Positions 9,269 through 17,800 of a stretch of 64,000 bases of DNA are shown here, piece after piece. Position 1 is the first letter of the stretch; each line of letters opens with the position of its first letter. The notes beneath the pieces are model-generated. The model was not told the DNA's origin. It worked only from the letters and a program-made list of their open reading frames with translations, and ran no database searches. The stretch is taken from the NCBI GenBank assembly GCA_020639135.1, contig JACKHE010000002.1, positions 499,961 through 563,960 on the forward strand, in the 5' to 3' direction. Made by a program: the position numbers and the translations under genes. The stretch is from Phycisphaeraceae bacterium (GTDB lineage: Bacteria; Planctomycetota; Phycisphaerae; Phycisphaerales; UBA1924).

Positions 9269-10603
9269 TCAGCCGCCCCGGTCCGGAGCGGCGTCCGAAG
9301 CGCTCAGCGGCAGCGGATCAACGCTCCGGCCCTCCGTCCAGGCCTGGAACCTGGGCCAATAGACCTCGACGATCAGGATCTTCAGGCAGGCTGCGATGGG
9401 GATCGCCAGCAGCATCCCGAAGACGCCCAGGATCGCGCCGCCGGCGATGGTCGAGAACAGGATCGTGGGGGTGTCCATGCCGGTGCCCTTGCCCTGGATC
9501 TTCGGCGTCAGGACGTAGTCATCGAGCGCCTGGAGGCCGAAGTACACGACCACCGGCGCCCCGACGACCCACCACCACTGGGTCTGCCACGCGACGCCGC
9601 TGGGTTCGAGCAGGAGCAGGAGGACGCTGATCGGGATGCCGATGAGCGCCAGGTAGGGCACGATGCTCAGGAAACCGACGATCGGCCCCAGGATCATCGG
9701 GGCCGGCACTCCGATGATCCAGTAGGCGATGGTGAAGAGCACCGACTGGATGATCGCGATCACAAGCCGCCCCCGGATGAACGACGCGATCACGCGGTCC
9801 ATCTTGCCGAGCAGCTCGAGCGTGCGGTCCCGGTTTCGGTCGGGGATGAGGCTCCTCCAGAAGCCCTTGAGACGCCCGTACCCGGTGGAGCAGAAGAAGA
9901 AAAAGAACGCGGTCAGGAAGGCGGTGAAGAGCAGGAACCCGGCGGAAGTCACGAGCCGGATCGCCATCGTCACCGCGTTGAATCCCTCCGACACGAGCCG
10001 CCTGCCGAGCTCGCCCCGGTTGGTTTCCAGGTACGACGCCACCGACGAGACCACGCTGCTCAGCAGCGCGCCGTTGGCGTCGCCCGCCGGAACGTCATCC
10101 GTTGCCTCCGGGGCCGCGGCCTGCCGGGCGCGGTAGTCGCGCACCGATTCGCTCACCCAGCGCCAGGCGTCCGAGGGGAGCTCCGCTTCCAGCTGCTCGA
10201 ATCGCTCGGGCGTCGTGGCGGTAATCGCGCTGTTGAGCCGGGAGACGTTCGATGCGAAGCGTTCGGAGTAGTCCAACCCCTGCCCCAGCGCGAAGATCAT
10301 CGAGAGCGTCAGCGGCGCCACCACGATGAAGACCACGCTGGCGATCACCGCCACGACGGCGCCCTCGCGGCTGAGCCACCGGATCCTCGTCAGCCGGCTG
10401 ATCACCGGCTCGAACAGGTACGCCAGCACCATCGCCAGCCCCAGCGGCACCGTCACCACGCTCATCCTCGCGCCGAGCATCACCAGCGCGATCACCCCGG
10501 CCACCAGAAGGCAGTCGCGGACCGGCTGGATCTGCCACAGGCGCCGGTCGGCCCAGTGCGGCGATGACTGCCTATCGGGTTTCAGGGGATCGCCTGGCGC
10601 CAT
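9269..10603 (-). CDS. AI-2E family (PerM-type) permease
   Basis: The 444-residue protein has the layout of the AI-2E/PerM membrane family: three N-terminal helices (CLLVAGVIALVMLG onward), a periplasmic or cytosolic segment of about 100 residues with an acidic loop, then a second helical block containing FFFFFCSTGY, the conserved PIVGFLSIVPYLALIGIPISVLLLLL stretch and ILGVFGMLLAIPIAACLKIL. Members are proposed exporters of autoinducer-2 or other small molecules, and some act as sodium/proton antiporters, so the substrate cannot be assigned. The start ATG has no Shine-Dalgarno site but has TACGCT 9 bases upstream. It sits between the Minf_1886 gene (94 bases upstream) and the HTTM gene. Confidence 0.85.
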   Translation of the reverse strand: MAPGDPLKPDRQSSPHWADRRLWQIQPVRDCLLVAGVIALVMLGARMSVVTVPLGLAMVLAYLFEPVISRLTRIRWLSREGAVVAVIASVVFIVVAPLTLSMIFALGQGLDYSERFASNVSRLNSAITATTPERFEQLEAELPSDAWRWVSESVRDYRARQAAAPEATDDVPAGDANGALLSSVVSSVASYLETNRGELGRRLVSEGFNAVTMAIRLVTSAGFLLFTAFLTAFFFFFCSTGYGRLKGFWRSLIPDRNRDRTLELLGKMDRVIASFIRGRLVIAIIQSVLFTIAYWIIGVPAPMILGPIVGFLSIVPYLALIGIPISVLLLLLEPSGVAWQTQWWWVVGAPVVVYFGLQALDDYVLTPKIQGKGTGMDTPTILFSTIAGGAILGVFGMLLAIPIAACLKILIVEVYWPRFQAWTEGRSVDPLPLSASDAAPDRGG

Positions 10604-10612
10604 GCGGGGACA

Positions 10613-10618
10613 AGCGTA
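10613..10618 (-). promoter_or_regulatory. TANNNT box 9 bases before the AI-2E permease start
   Basis: On the minus strand TACGCT is followed by 9 bases and then the ATG at 10603. No Shine-Dalgarno sequence is present. This fits the leaderless-type arrangement seen at other starts in the window. Confidence 0.3.
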
Positions 10619-10697
10619 CCTCGGCGACCACAGCGGCGCCCGTCCGACTCAACCGCCGGTCAGACATCACATCGGATTCAGGGGGGTATCGGGAGAA

Positions 10698-11201
10698 TCA
10701 GCCAACGCCGACGCTGTCGCCGTCGAAGGCCTCGTCGAAGCGATACACGCAGTGGAAATCCGCCGCGGAGTCGTCATCGCTGGCGCGCATCAGCCCGGCG
10801 TCAACCATAGCGAAAACGATCTCGCCGAAGTCCTCGGTTTTGTGGATCCCCCAACGATCGAGGACGGTCCTGGCGAGCATGCCGTACTGGTCGAGCGCGA
10901 AATCCCGAAGACCGATGCACAACTCCCGCCCGGAGACGTGCCGGCTGGGCGACTCGAAGAACTCCTCGTGACGCTCCAGGGTCTCGACGGTGTACCGCAA
11001 CCCCTCCTGCACGAAGGCGAAGGCGTCGATGGGGTAGTCGGAGGTGTTCGACAGCGATTCGCACAGGTCGAGCGGATCGACGCAGGGCTGCCCGTCGAAC
11101 GGCTGTGGTGTCGAGGCTGCATCGGCCACGGGGGGTGACTCCACACGTTGGTCGCCCGGAACGGAACGCCGGACGCGGTTCTCTACAAACATCTTATCCA
11201 T
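10698..11201 (-). CDS. Minf_1886 family conserved protein
   Basis: The 167-residue protein has no signal peptide or membrane helix. It matches the conserved planctomycete/verrucomicrobial Minf_1886 family (TIGR04138) through the stretches DAFAFVQEGLRYTVE, HVSGRELCIGLRDFALDQYG, LARTVLDRWGI and TEDFGEIVFAMVDAGLM. The function of the family is unknown. The first 45 residues are less conserved and could be a variable N-terminus; ATG 11201 is the longest start. It lies 22 bases after the mpg stop and is probably in the same transcript as mpg and the amidohydrolase gene. Family recognition is from memory of the motif pattern, and no database search was run. Confidence 0.75.
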   Translation of the reverse strand: MDKMFVENRVRRSVPGDQRVESPPVADAASTPQPFDGQPCVDPLDLCESLSNTSDYPIDAFAFVQEGLRYTVETLERHEEFFESPSRHVSGRELCIGLRDFALDQYGMLARTVLDRWGIHKTEDFGEIVFAMVDAGLMRASDDDSAADFHCVYRFDEAFDGDSVGVG

Positions 11202-11223
11202 CGGCGCGGGTCGGAATCACGCT

Positions 11224-11853
11224 TCAATTCCGACTGACGTGTCGGCTGCCTTCCAGGCGCCAGCGCAGCGGCATTTCCGCCCACTCCTGCGCGTACCCAA
11301 CGCCGATCCTCGGCGTGTTGACGAGCCGGCGCCGCCCCTGTGTGTTCGGGTGATGTTCGACTGACAACCCGGCGCCATCCACGAGGTCCGAGCCCGACAG
11401 GGATCGATCGATCGCCAGCGCCTGACACAACTTTGCGGGCCCCGAGCACAGATCGGTCATCTTCATCTCCGCAGCCCGATCGCGACCCCGCCCCCGATTG
11501 GCCCGCATGGTGTCGAGCCCCTCGATCGGATCGAGCGCGCGCAGCAGCACCGCAACCGGCTCGTCCTGCGCCCCGCACACGACGTTCATGCAGTGGTGCA
11601 TGCCGTAGGTGAAATACACATACGCCGTCCCGGGAGGGCCGTACATCGGCTCGGTCCTCGCGGTCCGACGCCCGCCGTAGCTGTGCGCCGCCTTGTCGGG
11701 CACACCCAGGTACGCCTCCGTCTCGACGATGATCCCCGCGAGCCGCTCGCCGGACGCGACGGTGCGCACGAGCACCGCCCCGATCAGACGCTGCGCCAGC
11801 GTGACCGGGTCCGCGGCGAACTCCGCTCGTGTCCACCGTGCGCCGTCGCTCAT
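11224..11853 (-). CDS. mpg: DNA-3-methyladenine glycosylase (AAG/Mpg type)
   Basis: This base-excision repair enzyme removes alkylated purines such as 3-methyladenine. The 209 residues carry the AAG signatures: AQRLIGAVLVR, the catalytic glutamate in IVETEAYLG (about residue 48), DKAAHSYGGRRTART, MYGPPGTAYVYFTYGMHHCMNVV and LLRALDPIEG. The length agrees with bacterial members. The ATG overlaps the stop of the upstream amidohydrolase gene by 4 bases (ATGA), which implies translational coupling. The Minf_1886 gene follows 22 bases downstream. Confidence 0.95.
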   Translation of the reverse strand: MSDGARWTRAEFAADPVTLAQRLIGAVLVRTVASGERLAGIIVETEAYLGVPDKAAHSYGGRRTARTEPMYGPPGTAYVYFTYGMHHCMNVVCGAQDEPVAVLLRALDPIEGLDTMRANRGRGRDRAAEMKMTDLCSGPAKLCQALAIDRSLSGSDLVDGAGLSVEHHPNTQGRRRLVNTPRIGVGYAQEWAEMPLRWRLEGSRHVSRN

Positions 11854-13220
11854 GCCCGCACCGGTGGCGCCGGGTCGGCGTCGAAGGCGGCCATCACCAT
11901 GCGGGGATCGCCCGATGACCGCGCCACAGCCTCGGCGAGCCCGGCGCTCTCGGGCGCCCCGTCGATCTCGACCGCGAGGATCGCCCGCGTTGCCCCGGGG
12001 GAGAGCGTGAACAGCCCCGGCGCCATCCCCAGCGCCAGCGCGGCGTTGGTCGTCGCCATCGACAGCAGCCGCCTCGGCGAGACGCGCCCCCCGCTGTCGC
12101 CGTCACGCTCGTACAGGAACCGGATCTCGTCGAGCGTGCTGATCGCCGGCGCCCCCCCACCGCAACGCGCCGGCAGGTTGACGACCGAATCCGTCCCGAG
12201 CACGACGTTGATCCCGCGCTGGAGCATCTCAGCGTACCGGTGCGGCCCGAACCGGCGCTCGGCGCCGAAGTACGATGACGACCGTGGGCAGTACGCGACG
12301 GACACCGGCGCTTGCGCCAGCGTGTCGAGATCCTCGTCGCTGACATCGTTGCAGTGCACGATTAGGACCGGCGCCCGGCCCGCCGCGGCGGCGACATCAT
12401 CACGCACAGTCGAGAAGAAATGCGAGATGGGCGTCCGGCCCTGGCCGACCTCGTGGAGGATCGTTTCGTCCCAAAGCCCCATCGACGAGAGCAGCTCCCG
12501 GAAGAGCCCGCTTCCGCTGCCGATGAATGCGCGCTCGGGATCGGATTCGGCCAGGTGCGTCGCCACGGGAGATCCGGTCGATCGTGCGAGTTTGAGGATC
12601 GCCCGATACAGGCCGGTCCCGACGGTGTACGGCGCGTGTGGTGAGATCCCCGCCCTGACCCCGCCGGCATCGGGAACGAGGCCATCGAGAACCCGCCCGA
12701 TACGCCGCGCGGACTCTTCCTGCCGGGCGCCGATGCCGAACGCCTCGATGTAGGACACGCCGATCAGCGGAGATTCACGCAGGGTCTCGCACGGGATGGT
12801 GGACCAGACGCCGCTGATGTCCCCCACCGCGACCACGCCTCCCTGAAGCGACAGTTCGACGCCGAGGCTGACGGAATCCTCGACTGCCTCCTCCGTCGTC
12901 GCCCGCTCGCAGAGGATCATCGCGAGCCAGTCTCCGAACCGTCCCCGAACAGGGTCGTAGGGTTGCGGCCCGATGTGGGAGAGATCGAGGTGGGTATGCG
13001 TGTTGACGAGCCCGGGGATCAGCGCGACATCGCCAAGGTCGAGCCGCCGTGCCTGATTCGCCAGCGGGTGCGATTCCACCGCCCCGGGGCTCCCCGCGGC
13101 GAGGATGCACAGGGAATCCCCGGCGTGTTCGGCCAGCACCGCCCCCGGGGCCTCGCACACACCCTCGGCGTCCAGGACGCCGGCGGCCTGGAAAAGTCGG
13201 ATGTCCCGGGGCTGATCCAT
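11850..13220 (-). CDS. Metal-dependent amidohydrolase (ATZ/TRZ/MTA deaminase-like)
   Basis: The 456-residue protein has the amidohydrolase TIM-barrel signature: an N-terminal beta-sandwich, the metal motif NTHTHLDLSH (about residue 75), HAPYTVG, THLAES, HCNDV and the late LGTDSVVNL aspartate motif. The order of motifs resembles the aminohydrolases that deaminate purines or hydrolyse triazines (MtaD/SsnA/ATZ group), but the substrate cannot be assigned. ATG 13220 is chosen because an AGGAG lies 7 bases upstream and the earlier in-frame codons encode an implausible arginine run. It is the first gene of a minus-strand run and overlaps mpg by 4 bases. Confidence 0.85.
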   Translation of the reverse strand: MDQPRDIRLFQAAGVLDAEGVCEAPGAVLAEHAGDSLCILAAGSPGAVESHPLANQARRLDLGDVALIPGLVNTHTHLDLSHIGPQPYDPVRGRFGDWLAMILCERATTEEAVEDSVSLGVELSLQGGVVAVGDISGVWSTIPCETLRESPLIGVSYIEAFGIGARQEESARRIGRVLDGLVPDAGGVRAGISPHAPYTVGTGLYRAILKLARSTGSPVATHLAESDPERAFIGSGSGLFRELLSSMGLWDETILHEVGQGRTPISHFFSTVRDDVAAAAGRAPVLIVHCNDVSDEDLDTLAQAPVSVAYCPRSSSYFGAERRFGPHRYAEMLQRGINVVLGTDSVVNLPARCGGGAPAISTLDEIRFLYERDGDSGGRVSPRRLLSMATTNAALALGMAPGLFTLSPGATRAILAVEIDGAPESAGLAEAVARSSGDPRMVMAAFDADPAPPVRA

Positions 13221-13243
13221 CAAGCGGCTCCTCTCGATCCCCG

Positions 13244-13249
13244 ATAATA
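13244..13249 (-). promoter_or_regulatory. Possible -10 element for the amidohydrolase operon
   Basis: TATTAT on the minus strand ends 23 bases before the ATG at 13220, in an A/T-rich patch of the 159-base divergent region shared with the OmpA-like gene. The hexamer fits a sigma-70 -10 in 5 of 6 positions. No convincing -35 is seen at 16-18 bases. Confidence 0.3.
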
Positions 13250-13379
13250 CTGGGCCTGATCGTGTATTCTTGCACCACACCGCACGCGGCGATGGACGCC
13301 GCCGGCGCGACCTGCGCCGAACCCGGCGACGGCGCCACCAACGCCGGGCACGCATCGGAACAATCCCGGAAGGAGCCTC

Positions 13380-14264
13380 ATGATGTCATCGACCCGAACC
13401 AACCGCACCCAGACCCGCGCGCGACGCGCGCTGGCCTTCGCCCTGATCGCCGCGCCGGCGCTCGGCCTCTTCGGCTGCGCCTCGCAGGGCGAGCTCGACC
13501 GCCGCGACACCGCGATCCGCAGCGTCGAGGAGCGCAACGTCGCGCTCCAGCAGGACATCAAGGCCAAGGACGCGATCATCGCCCAGCTGCGTTCGCGCGT
13601 CAGCGCCAGCGACGAATCCATGAGCGATCTCCGCAGCCGCAACGCCGAGCTCCAGTCGCAGCTGCTGACCTCCGAGGAGGACCTCCGCAACTTCGGGCAG
13701 CGCCTCGGGCAGGTCGCCTCGATGATCGACCCCACCACCGAGCGCGCCCTGCGGCGCCTCGCGCAGAACAACTCCGAGATCTTCGGCTACGACGCCAACC
13801 GCGGCATGGTCCAGCTCAAGAGCGACCTCACCTTCGCCTCCGGCTCCGCCGAGCTGACCGCCTCCGCCAGGTCCGGACTGCAGCAGCTCGCGCAGATCCT
13901 CACCGGCGCCGACGCCAGCAACTACGACCTCATGATCGTCGGACACACCGACAACGTCCCCATCTCCAACCCCGCCACGCGCAAGTCGCACCCGACCAAC
14001 ATGCACCTGGCAGCGCACCGCGCCATCTCCGTGCAGGAGGCCCTCGCCTCCTTCGGGATGTCCCCCACGCGCATGGAGATCGCCGGCTGGGGCGAGTACC
14101 GCCCTGTCGTCGCCAACCCCGCCAAGGGCGGCGCCGCGGCCAACCGCCGCGTCGAGATCTTCCTCCGCCCATCGACCATGGGCGCCTACTCCGCCACCGG
14201 CGAGCCCATGAACGTCAAGCCCAAGTCGCAGCAGACGAACGCCGACGATTTCCCCATGAAGTGA
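13380..14264 (+). CDS. OmpA/Pal-like peptidoglycan-binding lipoprotein with coiled coil
   Basis: The 294-residue precursor has a lipoprotein signal with cysteine in the LFGC box near residue 33. A coiled coil follows (about residues 37-105, rich in heptad patterns such as VEERNVALQQDIKAKDAIIAQL), then a C-terminal OmpA domain with DLTFASGSAELTA, IVGHTDNVPI, HRAISVQEALASFGM and the peptidoglycan-contacting NRRVEIF motif. It probably anchors the outer membrane or an envelope complex to the cell wall. An AGGAG precedes the first ATG by a few bases, and the second ATG at 13383 is also possible. A strong terminator follows 30 bases after the stop. Confidence 0.9.
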   Translation: MMSSTRTNRTQTRARRALAFALIAAPALGLFGCASQGELDRRDTAIRSVEERNVALQQDIKAKDAIIAQLRSRVSASDESMSDLRSRNAELQSQLLTSEEDLRNFGQRLGQVASMIDPTTERALRRLAQNNSEIFGYDANRGMVQLKSDLTFASGSAELTASARSGLQQLAQILTGADASNYDLMIVGHTDNVPISNPATRKSHPTNMHLAAHRAISVQEALASFGMSPTRMEIAGWGEYRPVVANPAKGGAAANRRVEIFLRPSTMGAYSATGEPMNVKPKSQQTNADDFPMK

Positions 14265-14293
14265 CCGCCCTGCGGGGCGCCAGTGATTTCCCG

Positions 14294-14323
14294 AGCCCGG
14301 GCGCACCGTTGCCCGGGCTTTTT
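14294..14323 (+). terminator. Rho-independent terminator after the OmpA-like gene
   Basis: A 9-bp perfect stem (AGCCCGGGC pairing with GCCCGGGCT), an 8-base loop and a run of five T residues follow the OmpA stop by about 30 bases. Confidence 0.85.
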
Positions 14324-14368
14324 CGTGCGCCGCGGATCGTGGTATTCTCCGTCCCGGAGGAACACCAG

Positions 14369-14779
14369 TTGATCAGGACCTTCCAGGCGACGCCGGAGAA
14401 CTCCCCCGAGCTCGACGAGCACGGCATGCCCATCGGCAGGCGGTGCAACGAGGACTGGGAGATCTCCCCGCGTCAGACAAAGCGGCTCCTCGACGCCGGC
14501 GAGATCGTGCTGATCGACTGCCGGCGCGACGAGGAACACGACGCCGTCCGGATCGACGGCGCCGAGCTCTTCCCCCTCGACGACCTCGGGTCGATGCTCG
14601 ACGAGCTCGAGGCGCACCGGGGGCGGCGGATCGTGATCCACTGCCACAGCGGTGTGCGCTCGCTCAAGGCCGCGGCCTTTCTGCGGGCGCAGGGCTTCGA
14701 GGACGCGCGGTCGATGGCCGGGGGCATCGACCTGTGGTCCGTCGCGGTGGACCCGGGCGTGCTCCGCTACACCAAGTGA
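14369..14779 (+). CDS. Cytoplasmic single-domain rhodanese
   Basis: The 136-residue protein is a rhodanese-like sulfurtransferase domain with IDCRRDEEHD, the active-site loop CHSGVRS with its catalytic cysteine (about residue 94), and the closing GGIDLWS. It has no signal peptide. The active-site loop resembles MoeB/GlpE-type rhodaneses that carry sulfane sulfur. The start is a TTG at 14369, supported by GGAGG exactly 8 bases upstream; no in-frame ATG lies before the conserved region. It stands alone behind the OmpA terminator and converges with the pseudopilin locus 30 bases away. Confidence 0.85.
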   Translation: MIRTFQATPENSPELDEHGMPIGRRCNEDWEISPRQTKRLLDAGEIVLIDCRRDEEHDAVRIDGAELFPLDDLGSMLDELEAHRGRRIVIHCHSGVRSLKAAAFLRAQGFEDARSMAGGIDLWSVAVDPGVLRYTK

Positions 14780-14809
14780 ACCGCGACCGGGCAGCGCCCC
14801 GCACGGCGA

Positions 14810-17800
14810 TCAGTTGATCGGGAGCTCCACCAGCAGCAGCGTCCTGGGCTTGTCGGTGGGCCGCCGGACGGCGGACCGGTCGTACACGCCGAGCCAGCGC
14901 GACTCGTACACCGGGCGCAGGCCCGGCGAGGTGACCGCACCCGCCTGCTCGTCGATCAGCGTCGCGAGCGTGGGCAGGTCGGATATGCCCTGCGTCTGGA
15001 TGATCTCGATCTGCTCGGGGTTGTACGCGCGGAGGACGAAGTAGGCGGTGAACACGTCGCTGCGCGTCGAGGCGATGTCCAGCGCCGAGCGAGCCAGCGC
15101 CAGGCGCTCCTCGGGGTCGTCCTGCGGGTCGAACGAGGAGTTTGCGAAATCGTTGCGGGTGTCGTAGGGCGTGAACTCGTTGAAGTCCCGGTTGACCGTG
15201 CCGCCGCCGTAAGCGCTCGTGGAGTATCGGAGCGACAGCGGGGCGCCGTCGCTGGGGGTCGTGTCGGAGCCGAGCTGTCCGAAGTCCGCGGAGAACCCGG
15301 ACATCGTGCTGGTCGCGCCGGTGTTGGTGTCGTGGCTGGTCATGTTGAGCAGCTCCGCGACGTTGACGAGGCCGAAGTGATCGGGGTCGGCGCCGTTCGT
15401 CCGGAGCCCTGTGATCCCGGTGAGCGACTCGCGGTCGCCCATGCTGGCGAACAGGTTCCGCAGGTCGCGGTAGTCGCGGACGATCGTGGCGCGATCGGCG
15501 CTGGCCGGCAGCGTGTCCGACTCCGACGACGTCACGTCGGTCTCCGGGTCGAAGAAGGGCATCGACTTGAGCACCTCGATCGGCGCCGTGTTCAGGTTGA
15601 TCTTCCCCTGCGCCAGCCCCGAGGGGTTGGGCGTGACGGTGAAGCAGTCGAAGACACGGTCCGCCAGCGGGATCCGCAGCCCGTCGGGCCACGGATCGCC
15701 CGACGCGGGTGAGGGCGCCAGGTCCCCGCCCAGCACGAAGCGGCTGGGGTCGAGGACGCCGAGGTACGGGTTCACGACGCCGACGGTCCCGTTGTAGAGC
15801 CAGTGCGCATCCTCGCCCAGCTGCTCGCTGACGGTCCTCCAGGAGCCGGGGCCGGTGCGAGCGTTGTCGTACGCGTACCGCAGCGCGCCGAACATGCTCG
15901 TGGTGTCGGACGCGTACACCGCGTTGGATTCGTGCACGTACATGTTCGTGAAGACGCTGAGCATGTGCAGCTCGGCGACCGAACGCAGCGGGCCGTCGGG
16001 GACGAACAGCTGCATGTTGGGCATCCCGGCGAGCGCCCCGCCGTTGAGGTTGAGGTCGGTGACGGGCAACGCCAGCGGGGGCAGATTCTCCGGGAGCGTG
16101 GTCGGGTCATCGATCGGGTCAACGGTGGAGTGCTGCGGCGCCGGCGCCAGCTCCCACTGCACGAAGTCGAGCCCTGTCATCGGGATGTTCGACAACGGCT
16201 GCTCGATGATGTAGGCCGGGAATCCGCCGCCGGCGGGCTGTTGCTTCGGGCGACGGAGGCTGGACGTGAACACCGCGCGGCCCGAGCCCGTGACCTGCAT
16301 CATCAGCATATTGTCGAACGGGAACATCGAGAACCCAGGAAGACCGGCGCTGTTGGGCCACGGGAAGTCGTTGTCGGGGCCGGTCAGGCGGTCCACGAGG
16401 TACAGCTCGTCGTTGGCGGCGTCGTGGTAGCACAGCTGGACGACGCCCTTGGTCGAGGTGTAGTACGAGCTGAACGGGACGGCGCCGTTGCCGGTGGGGA
16501 TGACGGTGCTGCCCGTCAACATGGGGTCCAGCTCCGCCAGGTTGCCAGGGATCGCGAGGCTGTTGCCCGCCAGCTCGGTCATCAGCTGGGTGTGGAAGCG
16601 GTCGCGCACGTCCTGGAAATGCATCCCGGGGAGCATGCTGGTGTCCGGATCGAACTGGATCATGAACGTCTTGGACGTTCCGGGCAGGATGAGGGCGCTG
16701 GAGCCCGAGAGCAGCTGCCCGAGCGCGAGCAGGAAGTCCTTCGTGGGATCGGGCGCCCCGGGATCCGCCGAGATGCGGATGACGTAGTCGCTGACATTGA
16801 TCTGCTCGGGCCACGGGTTGCCCAGCTCGAAGAACATGTACGAGACGATCTGGTCGTCGGCTTGCGTGGGATCGACAACCGGCGTGTCCATGCCGGTGAC
16901 CGGATCACGGCTGTCCTCCAGCACCGCGATCGTCGCCGCCTCCATCAGGAAGGGCTGGCGGTCGAGGCCGATGAGCGTGACGCCTTCGGAAGACGACCCG
17001 ACGTGCTGCTGGGCGGTCCCGGCGGTGAACACGTCGTTCAGGAGGGCGCCGTGCGTGAAACCCGTCGCGGGGCGGAAATCGCGGAAGCCCGCGTCGAGCG
17101 ACGGCGGCGGTGGCACGGGCCCGCCGCTCATGTTCGCGGGCGGCGCGAAGCGGACGATCGTCGGCGATTCCCTGTCGTTCAGGTCGCGGTCCAGCGCATC
17201 GGCGAGATTCACCGCCAGCGACAGCGAACGCAGGACGGCGTACGCGGAACCCATCTGGTTGTCGAGGCGCTCGGCCGGGCCGGTCATCCCGCCGCCGTAC
17301 ATGAAGTCGATGTCGTCGGCCTGATCCCCGGTGTCGTTCTCAGTCAGCCCCCACATGATCGGCCTGTCGGTCAGCATCGGCGCCAGCGCCCAGAGGAAGG
17401 CGCCGAAGGCTTCGTTGACGAAGTCCTTGATCTGCGTCCTGTACGCGTTGAGCTCCGTCGTGTTGGCGACCTGCGGCCTGATCAGGTCCGGATCATCGAT
17501 CCGGATCTTCTCGTTGGCATACTTGCCGGGGTAGGCCACGGTGTCGAGCACCGGCACGGGGCTGACGTCGGAGACGCCGTTAATCGTCGTCATGTGCCGG
17601 CGGATGTCCGCAACGTACCTGTGGATCTTGTTCGTCTGGAAGTAGTTGTTGCTGGCGAAGTCCATCTCCGGTGTCACGGCGTTGAGCCCGAATGTGCGGA
17701 CGTCGCGGCCGTCCTCCTTGCTGCGCAGCAGGCCCAGGCTGTTCTGGAGCGGGTAGTCCTCCGTCGCCCCGGACGGCGGATCGATCCCCGGCAGCCAGCC